DNA from: CBDCUW01 sp963734865
Lineage (GTDB): Bacteria; Planctomycetota; Planctomycetia; Pirellulales; Pirellulaceae
DNA: 64,000 bases
Reading direction: 5' to 3'
NCBI GenBank assembly: GCA_963734865.1
Contig: CAVTIV010000007.1
Coordinates: forward strand, 620,001-684,000
Part shown: in pieces, positions 1-10,261 of the stretch
Position numbering within the stretch: the stretch's first letter is position 1
How the letters are laid out: every line of letters begins with the position of its first letter
Translations under genes and position numbers: made by a program
Notes under the pieces: generated by a model
The model's input: the letters and a program-made list of their open reading frames with translations, nothing else
Told to the model about the DNA's origin: nothing
The model's database searches: none

Positions 1-669
1 CGTGAGGGTGAATCGGTCTTTCGCCGACTGACCGTTCAATACCGCATGCACGAAACGATCATGAAGTTTTCTTCCGACACGTTTTACGAAGGATCGCTGG
101 TCGCCGACAATTCGGTCCGGGCACACCGACTCTGCGATCTGAGCGGAGTCGACGAAATGCCGCTGACCTGCAATCCGATCGAGCTGATCGACACTGCGGG
201 AGCCGAGTTTGCCGAAGAACTTGAACCGGACGGCGAGAGCAAGCTGAACGTCAAGGAAGCCAACTTGATCGTTCGGCTGGTCCGCGAACTCATCGAGGCG
301 GGCGTCGCCCCGGACCAGATCGCGATCATCGCACCCTATGCAGCCCAGGTCCGGCGATTGCGTAACAAAATTGAGATCCCCGAGCTCGAAATCGACACGG
401 TCGACGGTTTTCAAGGTCGAGAGAAGGAAGCGGTCTTGCTGACCATGGTTCGCAGCAATGATCGCGGCGAAATCGGCTTTCTCGCCGACACGCGTCGCAC
501 CAATGTGGCAATGACGCGAGCGCGACGCAAACTGATCGTCGTTGGCGACAGCGCCACCCTTGGCAGCCATAAATTCTACGCCGCCATGCTCGAGTACTTT
601 GAGACCGCCGCGCCTACCGCTCTGTTTGGGAACTGGGCGATCTGTAACGCACCGGAATTGTCACCTTGA
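1..669 (+). CDS. SF1B DNA2/NAM7-type helicase, C-terminal part (5' end outside window)
   Basis: The frame is open from base 1 to the TGA at 667-669, so this is the last ~222 residues of a larger protein. Visible helicase motifs of superfamily 1B (AAA_12 domain of DNA2/NAM7/IGHMBP2-like proteins) are, in order, LTVQYRMHE (motif IV, around base 31), DTVDGFQGREKEAVLLTMVRSN-type motif V (around base 400) and TNVAMTRARRKLIVVGD, motif VI (around base 500). These couple ATP hydrolysis to 5'-3' unwinding of DNA or RNA. The ATP-binding half lies upstream of the window, so substrate and full length cannot be judged. The family assignment is firm; the biological role is inferred only. Confidence 0.9.
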   Translation, partial: REGESVFRRLTVQYRMHETIMKFSSDTFYEGSLVADNSVRAHRLCDLSGVDEMPLTCNPIELIDTAGAEFAEELEPDGESKLNVKEANLIVRLVRELIEAGVAPDQIAIIAPYAAQVRRLRNKIEIPELEIDTVDGFQGREKEAVLLTMVRSNDRGEIGFLADTRRTNVAMTRARRKLIVVGDSATLGSHKFYAAMLEYFETAAPTALFGNWAICNAPELSP

Positions 670-702
670 TTCCACATCGCCCCCGACCGTAAGAAACAAG
701 CC

Positions 703-1326
703 ATGGAAGCGAGGTACTACCTGACGTGCTTGTGGCCAGGGTTGGCCGAATTGTGGTGGCGCGGGCGTCTGTCCGCGATCCCAACCGCCATTGCGTTCGC
801 ATTTGCCCTCAATCTGCTGTTGGTCACACGCTATCTGTATCCCGAGTGGATGTCGCCTGGACTGGTTTCGATGGCATTTTGGGTGGGGCTCGCCGCATGG
901 GGCTTCTACGTCGTTCGAAGCGTCCGCGAACTGCCACTGTTGATTGCACCGCGACGCGCCAGTGACCAGCCGGATCGTTTTCCCGAGGCCCACGCCGCCT
1001 ACCTTCGCTCTGACTGGCCCGAGGCCGAGGAATTACTAACCGGCGTGCTAGCAATCGAGCCGCGTGACCCACCTGCACTCCTGTTGCTGACCGGGGTCTA
1101 TCGTCACACCGATCGGCTCGATGCGGCCGGGGTACTGCTTGCGGAAATCGGTCGTTTGGAGGTCGCCGACCCCTGGTGGCTGGAAGTCTCGGCAGAAAAC
1201 GGTCGGCTCAACCGAGCCAAACAGGCACAACAGGAACAGGAGTCAGCGATGGAATCGGAACACAGCTCCCATCACGAACGGTCGGATGCTGCCGTTCTGA
1301 CAGCAAACCGACCCATTGCCGCCTGA
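703..1326 (+). CDS. Membrane-anchored tetratricopeptide-like protein
   Basis: The product is 207 residues. Two hydrophobic helices are visible near the N-terminus (about residues 24-45 and 50-70). A cytoplasmic or periplasmic part follows with a TPR-like pattern: AYLRSDWPEAEELLTGVLAIEPRDP, then ALLLLTGVYRHTDRLDAAGVLL. The C-terminus is polar and charged (QAQQEQESAMESEHSSHHE). The start is 33 bases after the helicase stop with only a weak AAGAAAC purine stretch before it, so read-through from the helicase operon is plausible. A rho-independent terminator lies about 170 bases downstream, separating it from clpC. No specific function can be assigned; TPR units usually mediate protein-protein contacts. 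Confidence 0.7.
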   Translation: MEARYYLTCLWPGLAELWWRGRLSAIPTAIAFAFALNLLLVTRYLYPEWMSPGLVSMAFWVGLAAWGFYVVRSVRELPLLIAPRRASDQPDRFPEAHAAYLRSDWPEAEELLTGVLAIEPRDPPALLLLTGVYRHTDRLDAAGVLLAEIGRLEVADPWWLEVSAENGRLNRAKQAQQEQESAMESEHSSHHERSDAAVLTANRPIAA

Positions 1327-1824
1327 GGGATTCTTTGTCGACATCGCCTCCTGAGCCGACGGCGCTGGTATTGCAAATCCGAGGGTCGTTTCGACCTGGT
1401 CAATGGACCTGACGCATAAAATTTGCAGCGGTTTCATCGATAAGTATCAAAGTGTATTCTTCGTGGCTCGAATTCGACGTGATTTTCCGACTTTGGTCCG
1501 GGGAAGCTCCTATCCCCGCTTTTTCGCCTAACCGATAGAATTGATAGGGTAGCTACCAGCGGGCTTGTCTGATGCCCGGTTGCTTCGGGTGGTAAGTAAG
1601 TGATAGTCGTGTTGAAACGGTGTGGCGTACGGTTTGCATAGAAGAGTACCGTGCTGACAGATTCGCCAAATTGACAGAACCCTCCCGCAAGCGCTATCGG
1701 GCGGACCGTTTTCGGCCCACCGCAGGGATTCGACTCGATAGCTCCAAGGGTACCGACGAACGATCTGGACAGGAGTCACCCACTCCTACCGGACCGGAAA
1801 CGACCTGGGTGAAGAGATAAAGAC
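1327..1824 (+). other. Intergenic region: terminator plus long clpC leader
   Basis: About 500 bases without a credible gene. It holds the terminator hairpin at 1499-1524 and then about 300 bases of clpC leader. A second small hairpin (CGGGC/GCCCG arms) lies near 1579-1597. I saw no clear CIRCE-type inverted repeat or sigma-32 box. A possible 66-codon frame (1620-1820) has no family resemblance and no good ribosome binding site. Confidence 0.5.
1499..1524 (+). terminator. Rho-independent terminator
   Basis: A perfect 6-bp stem CGGGGA (1499-1504) pairs with TCCCCG (1513-1518) across an 8-base loop and is followed by CTTTTT. It lies downstream of the TPR gene and upstream of clpC, so it probably ends the helicase/TPR transcript. 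Confidence 0.6.
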
Positions 1825-4397
1825 ATGTACGAACGATTTACTGATCGCGCTCGCAAGGTAATGCAGCTGGCTAACCAGGAAGCGCAGCGTTTCAATCACG
1901 AATACATTGGCACCGAGCATATTTTGCTCGGACTCGTCAAAGAGGGCAGCGGTGTCGCTGCAAACGTATTGAAGAACCTGGAAGTCGATTTACGAAAAAT
2001 TCGACTCGAGGTGGAAAAGCTTGTGCAAAGCGGCCCGGAAATGGTCACCGTTGGCAAGTTGCCTCAAACGCCCCGTGCGAAGAAGGTCATCGAGTACTCG
2101 ATGGAAGAGGCTCGCAACCTGAATCACAGCTATGTCGGTACCGAGCATATTCTGCTGGGACTGCTTCGTGAGCAAGAAGGCGTCGCGGCTCAGGTGTTGA
2201 TGAACCTCGGGCTGAAGCTAGAAGACGTCCGCGAGGAAGTGCTCAATCTGCTCGGACACGGTCTCGAGGGTGCGGAAGTCGGCGAGCGAGGGGGACGCAC
2301 CGGCGAAGGCGAAAGCAGTAGCAGCCCGTCGGGCAAGAGCGGCAAGAGCAAGACGCCGGCACTCGATAGTTTCGGACGTGATTTGACCGAGCTTGCCAAA
2401 AAGGGCGAACTCGATCCGGTCATCGGTCGCGAACGGGAAATCGAACGTGCGATTCAAATCCTTTGTCGTCGAACCAAGAACAACCCGGTCCTGCTTGGCG
2501 AGGCCGGTGTTGGCAAGACCGCTATCGTCGAAGGGTTCGCCCAGCGAGTCATCGAAGGGCGAAGTGCCCGAAATTTTGGCCGACAAACGAATCGTCGTGC
2601 TGGACTTGGCGATGATGGTTGCCGGCACCAAGTATCGCGGTCAGTTCGAGGAGCGGATCAAAGCAGTGATGACCGAAGTGCGTCGAGTGAAGAACACGAT
2701 TTTGTTCATCGACGAACTCCACACGCTGGTGGGTGCCGGCGGTGCCGAAGGTGCGATCGACGCGGCCAACGTGTTGAAGCCGGCCTTGTCCCGCGGCGAA
2801 ATCCAATGCATCGGTGCCACCACCCTCGATGAGTACCGAAAGTACATCGAAAAGGACAACGCGCTGGCTCGACGCTTCCAGGAAATCATTGTCGAGCCGA
2901 CCGGCAAGCAAGAGACGATCGAGATTTTGAAGGGGCTCCGTGGTCGCTATGAAGAACATCACCGCGTGCAGTTCACCGACGACGCGGTCGTTGCCGCGGT
3001 CGAAATGAGTGAGCGATACATTACCGCTCGATGTCTACCCGACAAAGCGATCGATGTGATCGACGAAGCCGGTGCGCGGGTCCGCCTGCGCACGATGACC
3101 CGTCCACCAGACCTGAAAGAGATCGACGAAGAAGTCGAAAAGCTGAACAAGGAAAAAGAAGACGCGGTTGCCAATCAAGACTTCGAAAAGGCCGCCAACC
3201 TTCGTGATCAAGCCGAAAAGCTTCGTAAGAAGAAAGAGCAGATCACGCAGGAGTGGCGTGACAAGAGTCAGCAAACCGACGGCGTCGTCGATGAAGAGAT
3301 CATCGCCGAGGTCGTTAGCAAGATGACCGGCATTCCGCTCACACGCCTGTCAACCGAAGACAGCATGCGTCTGATGAAGATGGAGGAAGAACTCCACAAA
3401 CGCGTCGTCAGCCAGGATGCAGCGGTCACCGCTGTCGCCAAAGCGGTTCGCCGAAGCCGAAGCGGATTGAAAGATCCGAAGCGGCCGACCGGATCGTTTA
3501 TCTTTGCCGGCCCCACCGGTGTCGGCAAGACGCTGTTGGCCAAAGCGTTGGCCGAGTACATGTTCGGTGATGCCGATGCGCTCGTTCACATCGACATGAG
3601 CGAATACATGGAAAAGCACAACGTCAGCCGTTTGATCGGAGCACCTCCCGGATTCGTCGGTTACGAAGAGGGCGGCCAGTTGACCGAAAAGATTCGCCGT
3701 CGACCCTATGCCGTCGTGCTGTTTGACGAAATCGAAAAGGCGCATCCCGATGTCTTCAACATGATGTTGCAAGTGATGGAAGAAGGACGACTGACCGACT
3801 CGTTCGGCCGGAACGTCGACTTCCGAAACACGATCTTGATCATGACGACCAATGCCGGTGCTGAGGCGATCAAGAATGAATCGTCGTTCGGATTCCAAAA
3901 GCCGGATGAGGATGCGAGTTACGAATCGATGAAGGTTCGCGTGATGGATCAAATCGAGCGTGTGTTCCGCCCCGAGTTCCTGAACCGATTGGACGACACG
4001 ATCATCTTCCGTCACTTGACCAAAGAGGACCTGCAAGAGCGTCATCGATTACGAATTGTCGAAAGTTCGCGAGCGATTGCTTGACCGTGGACTGGCACTC
4101 GACTTGACCGACGAAGCGAAAGAGTTCTTGATCAAGAAGGGCAGCAATCTCGATTACGGTGCTCGGCCGTTGCGTCGTGCCATCGAGCAACGCATCGAAG
4201 ACCCGCTGAGCGAAGAATTACTTCGCGGCGCTTTTGAAGGCAAGGACACGATCGTGATCGATGCCTTCAAAGACGATGAGGGAAAGATCACGCGTCTCGA
4301 CTTCAAAGGCGAATTACGCGGACTCGTCGAACCGCCCGAACCCGTCAGCGCCGGAGTCGGCGAAGGGGGAGAGAAACCATCGAAAGGCGGCAAGTAG
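1825..4397 (+). CDS. clpC: ATP-dependent Clp protease ATPase subunit ClpC (two frameshifts in this sequence)
   Basis: AAA+ unfoldase that feeds proteins to ClpP. In order: two Clp_N repeats (residues ~1-145), linker, D1 ATPase with Walker A GEAGVGKT, UVR-type middle segment (FEKAANLRDQAEKLRKKKEQ) that marks ClpC, D2 ATPase with Walker A GPTGVGKT, and the D2 small domain (GARPLRRAIEQRIEDPL). Purines GAAGAGATAAAG precede the ATG. The coding frame is broken twice. One extra G in the GGG at 2557-2559 is needed to pass from frame 1 (..AQRVIEG) to frame 2 (EVPEILADKR..). One extra base near 4036-4040 separates frame 2 (..TKEDLQ) from frame 3 (VIDYELSKVRERLLDRG..). Removing both gives 856 residues, the normal ClpC length, with every motif intact. 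I infer sequencing error rather than a dead gene, because the gene is a housekeeping one and no other damage is visible. Confidence 0.93.
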
Positions 4398-4732
4398 CCG
4401 CTCCCAACAGCCCAGTCGTGCACGCGGCGTTCCCAAATACCATTTCCCAATTGCAGACGAAGCTGCCCGGAACCGATTTGGGCTTCGGTGTGGGGCGGCT
4501 CGAAGAATACGGTAACTTTGCGTCGGAGTACGCAACCGGTCGACCGTTTATACTGAACCAGCCGGTCCGTTGTCGACGCAGGTGAACCCGGGCAATGGCG
4601 GTGACGTGCCTTCATTCGCTTCGTTCACGCCGGACCCGACCAACGGTGTTCTTCCCGCATCTGGTTCGATTGGCGGAGCTGGTTTCCGCTCGGGCGCTTT
4701 GCCAATCGGTGTTCTCCCCGAACCCTACCGGA
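4398..4732. other. Convergent intergenic region, no feature seen
   Basis: 335 bases between the clpC stop and the end of the opposite-strand thiF-like gene. No hairpin followed by a T-run, no repeat and no convincing frame was seen. A TTG-initiated 74-codon frame (4570-4794) overlaps the thiF-like gene and has no family signal. Confidence 0.4.
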
Positions 4733-5779
4733 TCATCCGCCGACGTAGCGTGAGTAAAGCGTTTTCGCGTGACCGATTTCGGTTGTCCCGGTGATCACCG
4801 CGCGACCATCGCGAAATAATGTCAACGTGTTTTCTTCCAGATGCAGACGGATGAAGAAGGGGGTCGCCTGAACCCGGCCGAGCGTCTGCCAACGTCCGGC
4901 CATCTGCGGAAAGTCGATGCGCACGCCAGCGGAGCCTTGGATCTGAACTGCGTCGCGGCCACACAACACACCGGCCTGATCGATGGAGGTCCCTCGCATT
5001 GCGTCCAGGAACTCCAATCGATGATCGACACACGCAGGACATCGTTGACTCAGTCCAGTATCGATACCAAGTTCGCGAATGCGATTGTTCCACAGATCGA
5101 CGGAAAGCAACTTCCCTCGCACGGCATCACGATTGCCCGAGATCCACTTAATCACTTCGGTCGCTTGCAGGCTAGCGATCAGATGCGTCGCCGAACCGAT
5201 CACTCCTGCTGTGTCACAGGTTTGCACCGACGAGGGGGGAGGAGGCTCGGTAACGAGGCAACGGAAACAGGGCATCCCATTCCCAGAAAACAAAAGAACT
5301 TGCCCGGTCGCGCCAACACAACCGCCGTGTACCCAAGGCGTCGACGTCGATAACGACCAATCATTGAGCAAGAACCGGATAGCAAAATTGTCCGTCGCGT
5401 CGACGACCAGATCGACTCCGTCGAGTGTCCGTGCGATGTTATCAACCGTGAGATCCAACACGATCGGTTCGATTTCGATCGAGCCGTTGATTCGCGCCAG
5501 ACACTCGGCCGACGCTTGTGCCTTCGAGTTGCCTTGCCGGGCATCATTTTCGTCGAACAACGACTGCCGCTGCAGGTTGGTCCATTCCACCACGTCACGA
5601 TCGATCAGCCGTAGACGGCCCACTCCCGCGCGTGTCAGAATCTCGGCGACCACCGTTCCCAGAGCCCCGCATCCCACGACTGCGACGTCGGCCTCGGCAA
5701 TCAACTGTTGGCCACCGACACCAATCGGCGCAAACTGGATTTGCCGGGCATAGCGATTGTTGGGCGAATGGATGCTCAT
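4733..5779 (-). CDS. ThiF/MoeB/HesA-family E1-like adenylyltransferase
   Basis: These enzymes adenylate the C-terminal Gly-Gly of a ubiquitin-like sulfur carrier (ThiS, MoaD) for thiamine or molybdopterin synthesis. Visible features: N-terminal NRYARQIQF, nucleotide loop VVGCGALGTVVAEILTRAGVG with the downstream acidic IDRDVVEWTNLQRQ, DATDN, a zinc-type CFRC paired with CPAC near the C-terminus, and TCDTAGVIGSATHLIASLQA, the MoeB-type segment. A C-terminal extension contains LCGRDAVQI, seen in many ThiF homologues. I chose the ATG at 5779 (MSIHSPNNRYARQ); the frame stays open to 5905 but the extra residues look unrelated and would overlap the divergent epmA start. No ThiS or MoaD partner gene is beside it, so thiamine versus molybdopterin cannot be decided. 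Confidence 0.85.
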   Translation of the reverse strand: MSIHSPNNRYARQIQFAPIGVGGQQLIAEADVAVVGCGALGTVVAEILTRAGVGRLRLIDRDVVEWTNLQRQSLFDENDARQGNSKAQASAECLARINGSIEIEPIVLDLTVDNIARTLDGVDLVVDATDNFAIRFLLNDWSLSTSTPWVHGGCVGATGQVLLFSGNGMPCFRCLVTEPPPPSSVQTCDTAGVIGSATHLIASLQATEVIKWISGNRDAVRGKLLSVDLWNNRIRELGIDTGLSQRCPACVDHRLEFLDAMRGTSIDQAGVLCGRDAVQIQGSAGVRIDFPQMAGRWQTLGRVQATPFFIRLHLEENTLTLFRDGRAVITGTTEIGHAKTLYSRYVGG

Positions 5780-5891
5780 CGGTGACTGGACGGTATCTCG
5801 GTTACGGCACGAATGTGTATTGTGATCTTGCACGTTCGGTAAGAAACGGGCAAGCCGTTGAACCCATCCCCTGAAACTTTCGGATAAATCC

Positions 5892-6853
5892 TTGAAGCCG
5901 AACATCCATTCATTGACGGAGCGAGCGGAGTTGCTGCGGGAACTGAGGGCATTTTTCGACTCCCGCGGGTTTCTAGAAGTACAGCCCCCCTGTCTATCAA
6001 GAGACTGTGTGGTCGATGCTTACATCAACCCATTGCAAATCGATTCCAGCCAACTTCAGATTGCAGGCATCGATCTGCCGGCACGATTTTACTTGCAGAC
6101 ATCCGCCGAATCAGCGATGAAGCGTCTGCTCGCCGCCGGTGCGCCCTCGATTTACAGCATCGGACCGGTTTTTGCGCAGCTGAACAGGGACCCTTGCACA
6201 ATATCGAATTCACGATGTTGGAGTGGTACGATGTGGGCGCCGACATGGCGTCAGGCGTCGAATTGTTGGGGACTCTCGTGGCCCATTTGCTCGGTCAACG
6301 CGGATATGACGTTTGCTCCTACCGCGATCTGTTTCGCGAAGCGTTGAAACTTGACCCGATCGAAGCGCCACTGACATCATTGCGGCAGCACGCCGAAAAG
6401 ATCGACTCCAACCTTGCCGCTTCGCTAGCGGATGATCGTGACTCGCTACTCGATTTGCTTTTGGCAAGCTACATTCAACCCACCCTTGGCAGAGAGCGAC
6501 CGTTGATCGTTACTCACTATCCGTTGAGCCAAGCGGCGCTTGCCAAAACCTCCGACGATGACCCACAGTGCGCTGCCCGATTTGAATTGTTCGCATCGGG
6601 TGTCGAACTGGCCAACGGGTACGACGAACTGCTCGACCCAGATGTGCTGTTGGATCGATACGAGTTCAACAATGCGAAACGTGTCGCGGCGGGACGACCG
6701 CCGTTGCAGATTCAAACGACCCTGGTGGAGGCGATGCGTGTGGGTTTACCGCCGTGTGCGGGCGTCGCTTTGGGAGTCGACCGACTGATGATGGTACGCA
6801 CCGGTTCTCGATCGATCGAGGACGTGATTCCACTGCCAATCGACCGAGCGTAA
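5892..6853 (+). CDS. epmA: EF-P--lysine ligase EpmA (one frameshift in this sequence)
   Basis: A class II lysyl-tRNA-synthetase-like enzyme that attaches (beta-)lysine to elongation factor P. The N-terminal half in frame 3 has RAELLRELRAFFDSRGFLEVQPP and LQTSAESAMKRLLAAGAPSIYSIGPVF. The second half in frame 2 has LHNIEFTMLEWY, FELFASGVELANGYDEL and motif 3 ALGVDRLMM. The frames join if one base is restored after the T5 run at 6169-6173, giving VFRAAEQGPLHNIEF and a product of 320 residues, the usual EpmA length. No anticodon-binding domain is present, which separates it from LysS. The start appears to be the TTG at 5892; no ATG lies upstream in frame. It reads divergently from the thiF-like gene. 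EF-P and EpmB genes are not in the window. Confidence 0.88.
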
Positions 6854-6981
6854 AACGAGATCTGGCAAGGGGATAGCAACACCGGTGGGGCCGGAATCTC
6901 AGTCCACGATGGCACCGCCAGCCAGTCGCTTTCGCAGTCGCTTCGAGGTACACTAGGATCTTCTCATCCGCAGGAATCGTT

Positions 6982-7461
6982 ATGAGCACAACAAGAACCA
7001 CAACGCGACGACTATCAGTCAACGCAGCGTTCTTGAAGGATATCAAGGACGACAACCGAGACTTGAAAATCCTTCTCGAGCGGATCAACCCGTTAGCAGA
7101 ACATTCCCAAACGGCGACCAATCACTGGGTTGAACTGGTCGAGCTGATCGCGGAATTGAGAGATCAGCTTGCCCTGCATTTTTCGCTCGAAGAAGCATAC
7201 GGATACTTTGAAGAAGCGATTGTGACCGCGCCGCAATTGAGTGCGACAGCCGAATGTCTTCGCAGTCAACATCCGAAGCTGTTCGAGACGATCCGCGATT
7301 TGGCCGATGCGGTACTCGAGGTCCATAGCGAAAGGCCGGAGCAAGTGAATCGATTTCTTCGCAATTATCTTCAATTCCGCGAGGCGTTCGAGCAGCACGA
7401 GGAAGCAGAATTGAAAATGATTCTCGCCGCCTTGGACGATGACATCGGGGTTGGCGACTGA
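6982..7461 (+). CDS. Hemerythrin-like (HHE) domain protein
   Basis: A 159-residue all-helical protein starting at the ATG 6982, preceded by AGGA. The segments LALHFSLEEAYGYFEEA, RSQHPKLFETI and FEQHEEAELKMIL carry His and Glu residues spaced as in hemerythrin-like four-helix bundles that bind a di-iron centre. Such proteins sense or store oxygen or NO, or repair iron-sulfur clusters; which applies here cannot be told. It stands alone, 128 bases after epmA and convergent with the MMPL gene. Confidence 0.65.
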   Translation: MSTTRTTTRRLSVNAAFLKDIKDDNRDLKILLERINPLAEHSQTATNHWVELVELIAELRDQLALHFSLEEAYGYFEEAIVTAPQLSATAECLRSQHPKLFETIRDLADAVLEVHSERPEQVNRFLRNYLQFREAFEQHEEAELKMILAALDDDIGVGD

Positions 7462-7507
7462 TCTCGTAGTTCGGGCATCAGGATTTTCAAAATTCGCCTC
7501 GACACAG

Positions 7508-10261
7508 CTATCCACGTCGCATGGCGGGCTTGACCGAGTATTGACCCATGATCGCCACAAAGCTGGGAACGAGAATCGTCCGTACGTAGAACGTATCGAT
7601 CAATACGCCCAATCCGAGCGCGAATCCGAGTTCCACAATCCCTCGTAGCGCGGTTCCGCCACCGGCATCGGCAAATCCAAGCCAATGAGCAATCGGCGGC
7701 AACCATGCCGACGCCGTCATGCTGAAAAAAGTCGCCGCCATCACCAGCCCGCAGGCGGTGATGATGCCCCCGGTTTTGGATACCGCTCGACGGAGTGCGG
7801 CCAACCAACCCAAACGCTGTTGCTCCTCGACGATCCGTGTCACCAAATAGACGTTGTAGTCCTGGCCCACGGCGACCAAGATCACGAACAAGAACAAGGG
7901 CAGTTTCCAGTCGAGCCCGACATAGTCGCTGCCATAGGCGGCGCGAAAAAACAGGATCGTTAGACCAAGCGTGGCGTAGTAGCTGAGCAACACCGTGGCG
8001 ATCAGATACAAGCACAAACCAACTCGATGAATCACCAGCACCAGCACGATGAAAACAGCAATCACCACGGCAATCTTGATCCGACGGTTGTCGGACAACG
8101 TGATCGTTCGTAGGTCAATGATCGAGGGCGTCGTGCCTGCCAGCAATACCCGTGAGCCCTTCCAGACCGAGTCTTGCGAGCCAGCTTGTCGGTTCAAATA
8201 TCTGGACAATTCGAGCACATGCTCAGCGGTCTCGATCGAAAAGGGATTCCCATCGATTGTCACATCCAACCGAGCCAGCCGATTGGCCAGTTGGGGATTG
8301 GACGAAAAGAAGTAACGTTGTGCGATGCGATGGTTCTGTAAAGCTCGGCGTCGCCAGGCGTCACCACTCAAAAGTCCCATTTCGCGATTCGGCGGAAAAT
8401 CTCCCAGCGGATCATCCGCCGTCCGCACCGTGACCACACCAGGGACCGCGTAGAGTTGACGTGACAACTCCTTGATCTGTTCGGCGAATTGGTCCCGCGG
8501 AGTTTCATCGGGTCGTTCCAACAACACCGTCACCGGATTGATTTCACCGATCTCGAAATGTTCGGCGAGCAAACGCAAGCCTTTGCGACTTGCCGCAGAA
8601 TGACTCAGTTGGCTGCTCAAGTCATAAGTCACCGAACTCTCATTGGCAAATCCATAAAAGCCTGGTACCGCCAGAATCGCGATGCCCAGGAATAGTGTCG
8701 GCAGCGGGCGCCGTGTCAGCATCAATGCGATCCAGCTCCATAGGCCACCGCCAGCCAAACTGCGGCTCTCTGGCGTGTCACCGAACAGCGAGACGGAAGC
8801 GGACGATTGACTGGAAATGCGTGACGGCCAGAAAACACGAGGGCCTAACGCACACAGCAATGCCGGTGTCAAGGTTGTACAAACGAGCAACCCAACCAAC
8901 AAACAAATCGCGATAACGGGACCGGTGTAATGAAACTTCCCAAATTGGGCAATCCAAAGCGTGCCAAGACCGACCACCGTGGTCAGCGCGCTGCCCATCA
9001 GGGCACCCATCACCCCGGCCAGGGCATTTCGGCAAGCGACCGGCCAAACCGTCTTGACCATCTCCTCACGCAGTCGCGCGATCAGGAACAGGCAGTAATC
9101 GGTCCCCGCACCAAACAGAATCACAACCACAAAGATACGGCTGGTCGTGAAGACACGCAGATTCAGTCCGGGGACCGTATGGTGAATCGACCATCCCGTC
9201 AGCAAAGCAACCAACGACGTCGCAACCAAAACAGCGACGCCGATCGAGATCATCGGAACGGCGACCAGCAACGGTGCACGATAAACCACCGCCAAGATCA
9301 ATAAGATCATCGCAACCGTGATCCATTCGGTGTAACGTATCGCGTCTCGCGCCGCCAACAATGTCTCACCACCGATTGCCGCGGAACCGGTCATCAGCAA
9401 TCGCAGACCGGGATCGGTGTACCGTGAACTGTAGTCAACAACGTCGTCGATCAGCCGCTGAACCGCTTCCACCGTGGCGATGTTCTCGGTTGCCGCCAAC
9501 TCGCTGGAGAGCTGCATCACGGCCAGCTGTGCGCCTTCGGTTTTCAGCTTGGGACCGACGACTGGATCATCCCAAGAAAACAGATCGATCAGCGAACTCC
9601 ACGAATCGAGTTCCCGATCCTCAATCGGAATTGCCAGCTCGGGGAGCCGTTCCATCAGGATCAGAGCCGCCTCAAAATCCTCTCCGACCGCTTCCTCGGA
9701 TTCGCCCCACAGCTCGAGCAGCTTGCCTCGATCCCAATGGGCGATCGCCATCCGCGGCTCATCCATCGTGGGCGCGTCCGGCGGCACCTGATCGGCGATT
9801 CGCTCATAGAAACGTCCGTCAATCGAAATGGAACGATCGAACGCTTCTCGGGCCAGTTTCAGCCAAGGGGCCGAGGGCGAACCATCGATCGGCGGCCCCC
9901 CCTGGTACCCATAAGCAATCGCTCGCTGCCAACTGACCTCGCCCAGCCGGTGATAAAGTCGCCGCAATAGGTCGAGCCCGACGATTTCATCTTGCTTCTT
10001 CAGCGGCCCACGGTCACGTCCCAGAACCAATACCAACTGGCTGCGACTCCGCTCACCGGGAAACGCTCGGTCGAGTAAGTTGCCTCCGGCGACGCTGCTC
10101 ATCGTTGGCGGCAGGTAATCGAAATCGCCGTCGTAAGCGATGTCCTTCCAGGGCGGCGCGGCAACGCGCATTCCAATCACGACGACAATCCACACACCGA
10201 TCACCCACCACCACCCCTGAGTGACAGTTTGAGCCCACCGATGGGAGAAGGAGCGTTGCAT
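7508..10261 (-). CDS. MMPL-family RND transporter
   Basis: The product is 917 residues with the duplicated RND layout: TM1 (about residues 17-34), a large extracytoplasmic domain, a block of five helices, a seventh helix (PTLFLGIAILAVPGFYGF), a second large loop, and a last helix block. Proton-relay-type signatures of MMPL proteins are visible: FGAGTDYCLFLIARLREE in the first half and VGQDYNVYLVTRIVEEQ in the second. Members export lipids or other hydrophobic molecules across the inner membrane using the proton gradient. No TetR regulator or membrane-fusion partner is adjacent. The start ATG is at 10261. Transport class is confident, substrate unknown. Confidence 0.9.
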   Translation of the reverse strand: MQRSFSHRWAQTVTQGWWWVIGVWIVVVIGMRVAAPPWKDIAYDGDFDYLPPTMSSVAGGNLLDRAFPGERSRSQLVLVLGRDRGPLKKQDEIVGLDLLRRLYHRLGEVSWQRAIAYGYQGGPPIDGSPSAPWLKLAREAFDRSISIDGRFYERIADQVPPDAPTMDEPRMAIAHWDRGKLLELWGESEEAVGEDFEAALILMERLPELAIPIEDRELDSWSSLIDLFSWDDPVVGPKLKTEGAQLAVMQLSSELAATENIATVEAVQRLIDDVVDYSSRYTDPGLRLLMTGSAAIGGETLLAARDAIRYTEWITVAMILLILAVVYRAPLLVAVPMISIGVAVLVATSLVALLTGWSIHHTVPGLNLRVFTTSRIFVVVILFGAGTDYCLFLIARLREEMVKTVWPVACRNALAGVMGALMGSALTTVVGLGTLWIAQFGKFHYTGPVIAICLLVGLLVCTTLTPALLCALGPRVFWPSRISSQSSASVSLFGDTPESRSLAGGGLWSWIALMLTRRPLPTLFLGIAILAVPGFYGFANESSVTYDLSSQLSHSAASRKGLRLLAEHFEIGEINPVTVLLERPDETPRDQFAEQIKELSRQLYAVPGVVTVRTADDPLGDFPPNREMGLLSGDAWRRRALQNHRIAQRYFFSSNPQLANRLARLDVTIDGNPFSIETAEHVLELSRYLNRQAGSQDSVWKGSRVLLAGTTPSIIDLRTITLSDNRRIKIAVVIAVFIVLVLVIHRVGLCLYLIATVLLSYYATLGLTILFFRAAYGSDYVGLDWKLPLFLFVILVAVGQDYNVYLVTRIVEEQQRLGWLAALRRAVSKTGGIITACGLVMAATFFSMTASAWLPPIAHWLGFADAGGGTALRGIVELGFALGLGVLIDTFYVRTILVPSFVAIMGQYSVKPAMRRG

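Noticed and set aside
1620..1820. 66-codon frame in the clpC leader
   Set aside because: No ribosome binding site or recognisable content; it ends just before clpC but does not look coding.
2557..4040. Programmed frameshifting in clpC
   Set aside because: Two separate sites, neither with a classical slippery heptamer or stimulator, while similar breaks occur in eight other genes across the window. Error explains all of them.
3350..4045. 231-codon open frame on the minus strand within clpC
   Set aside because: Shadow of a strongly conserved gene; no motif of its own.
4570..4794. 74-codon TTG-started frame
   Set aside because: It overlaps the ThiF-like gene and shows no conserved features.
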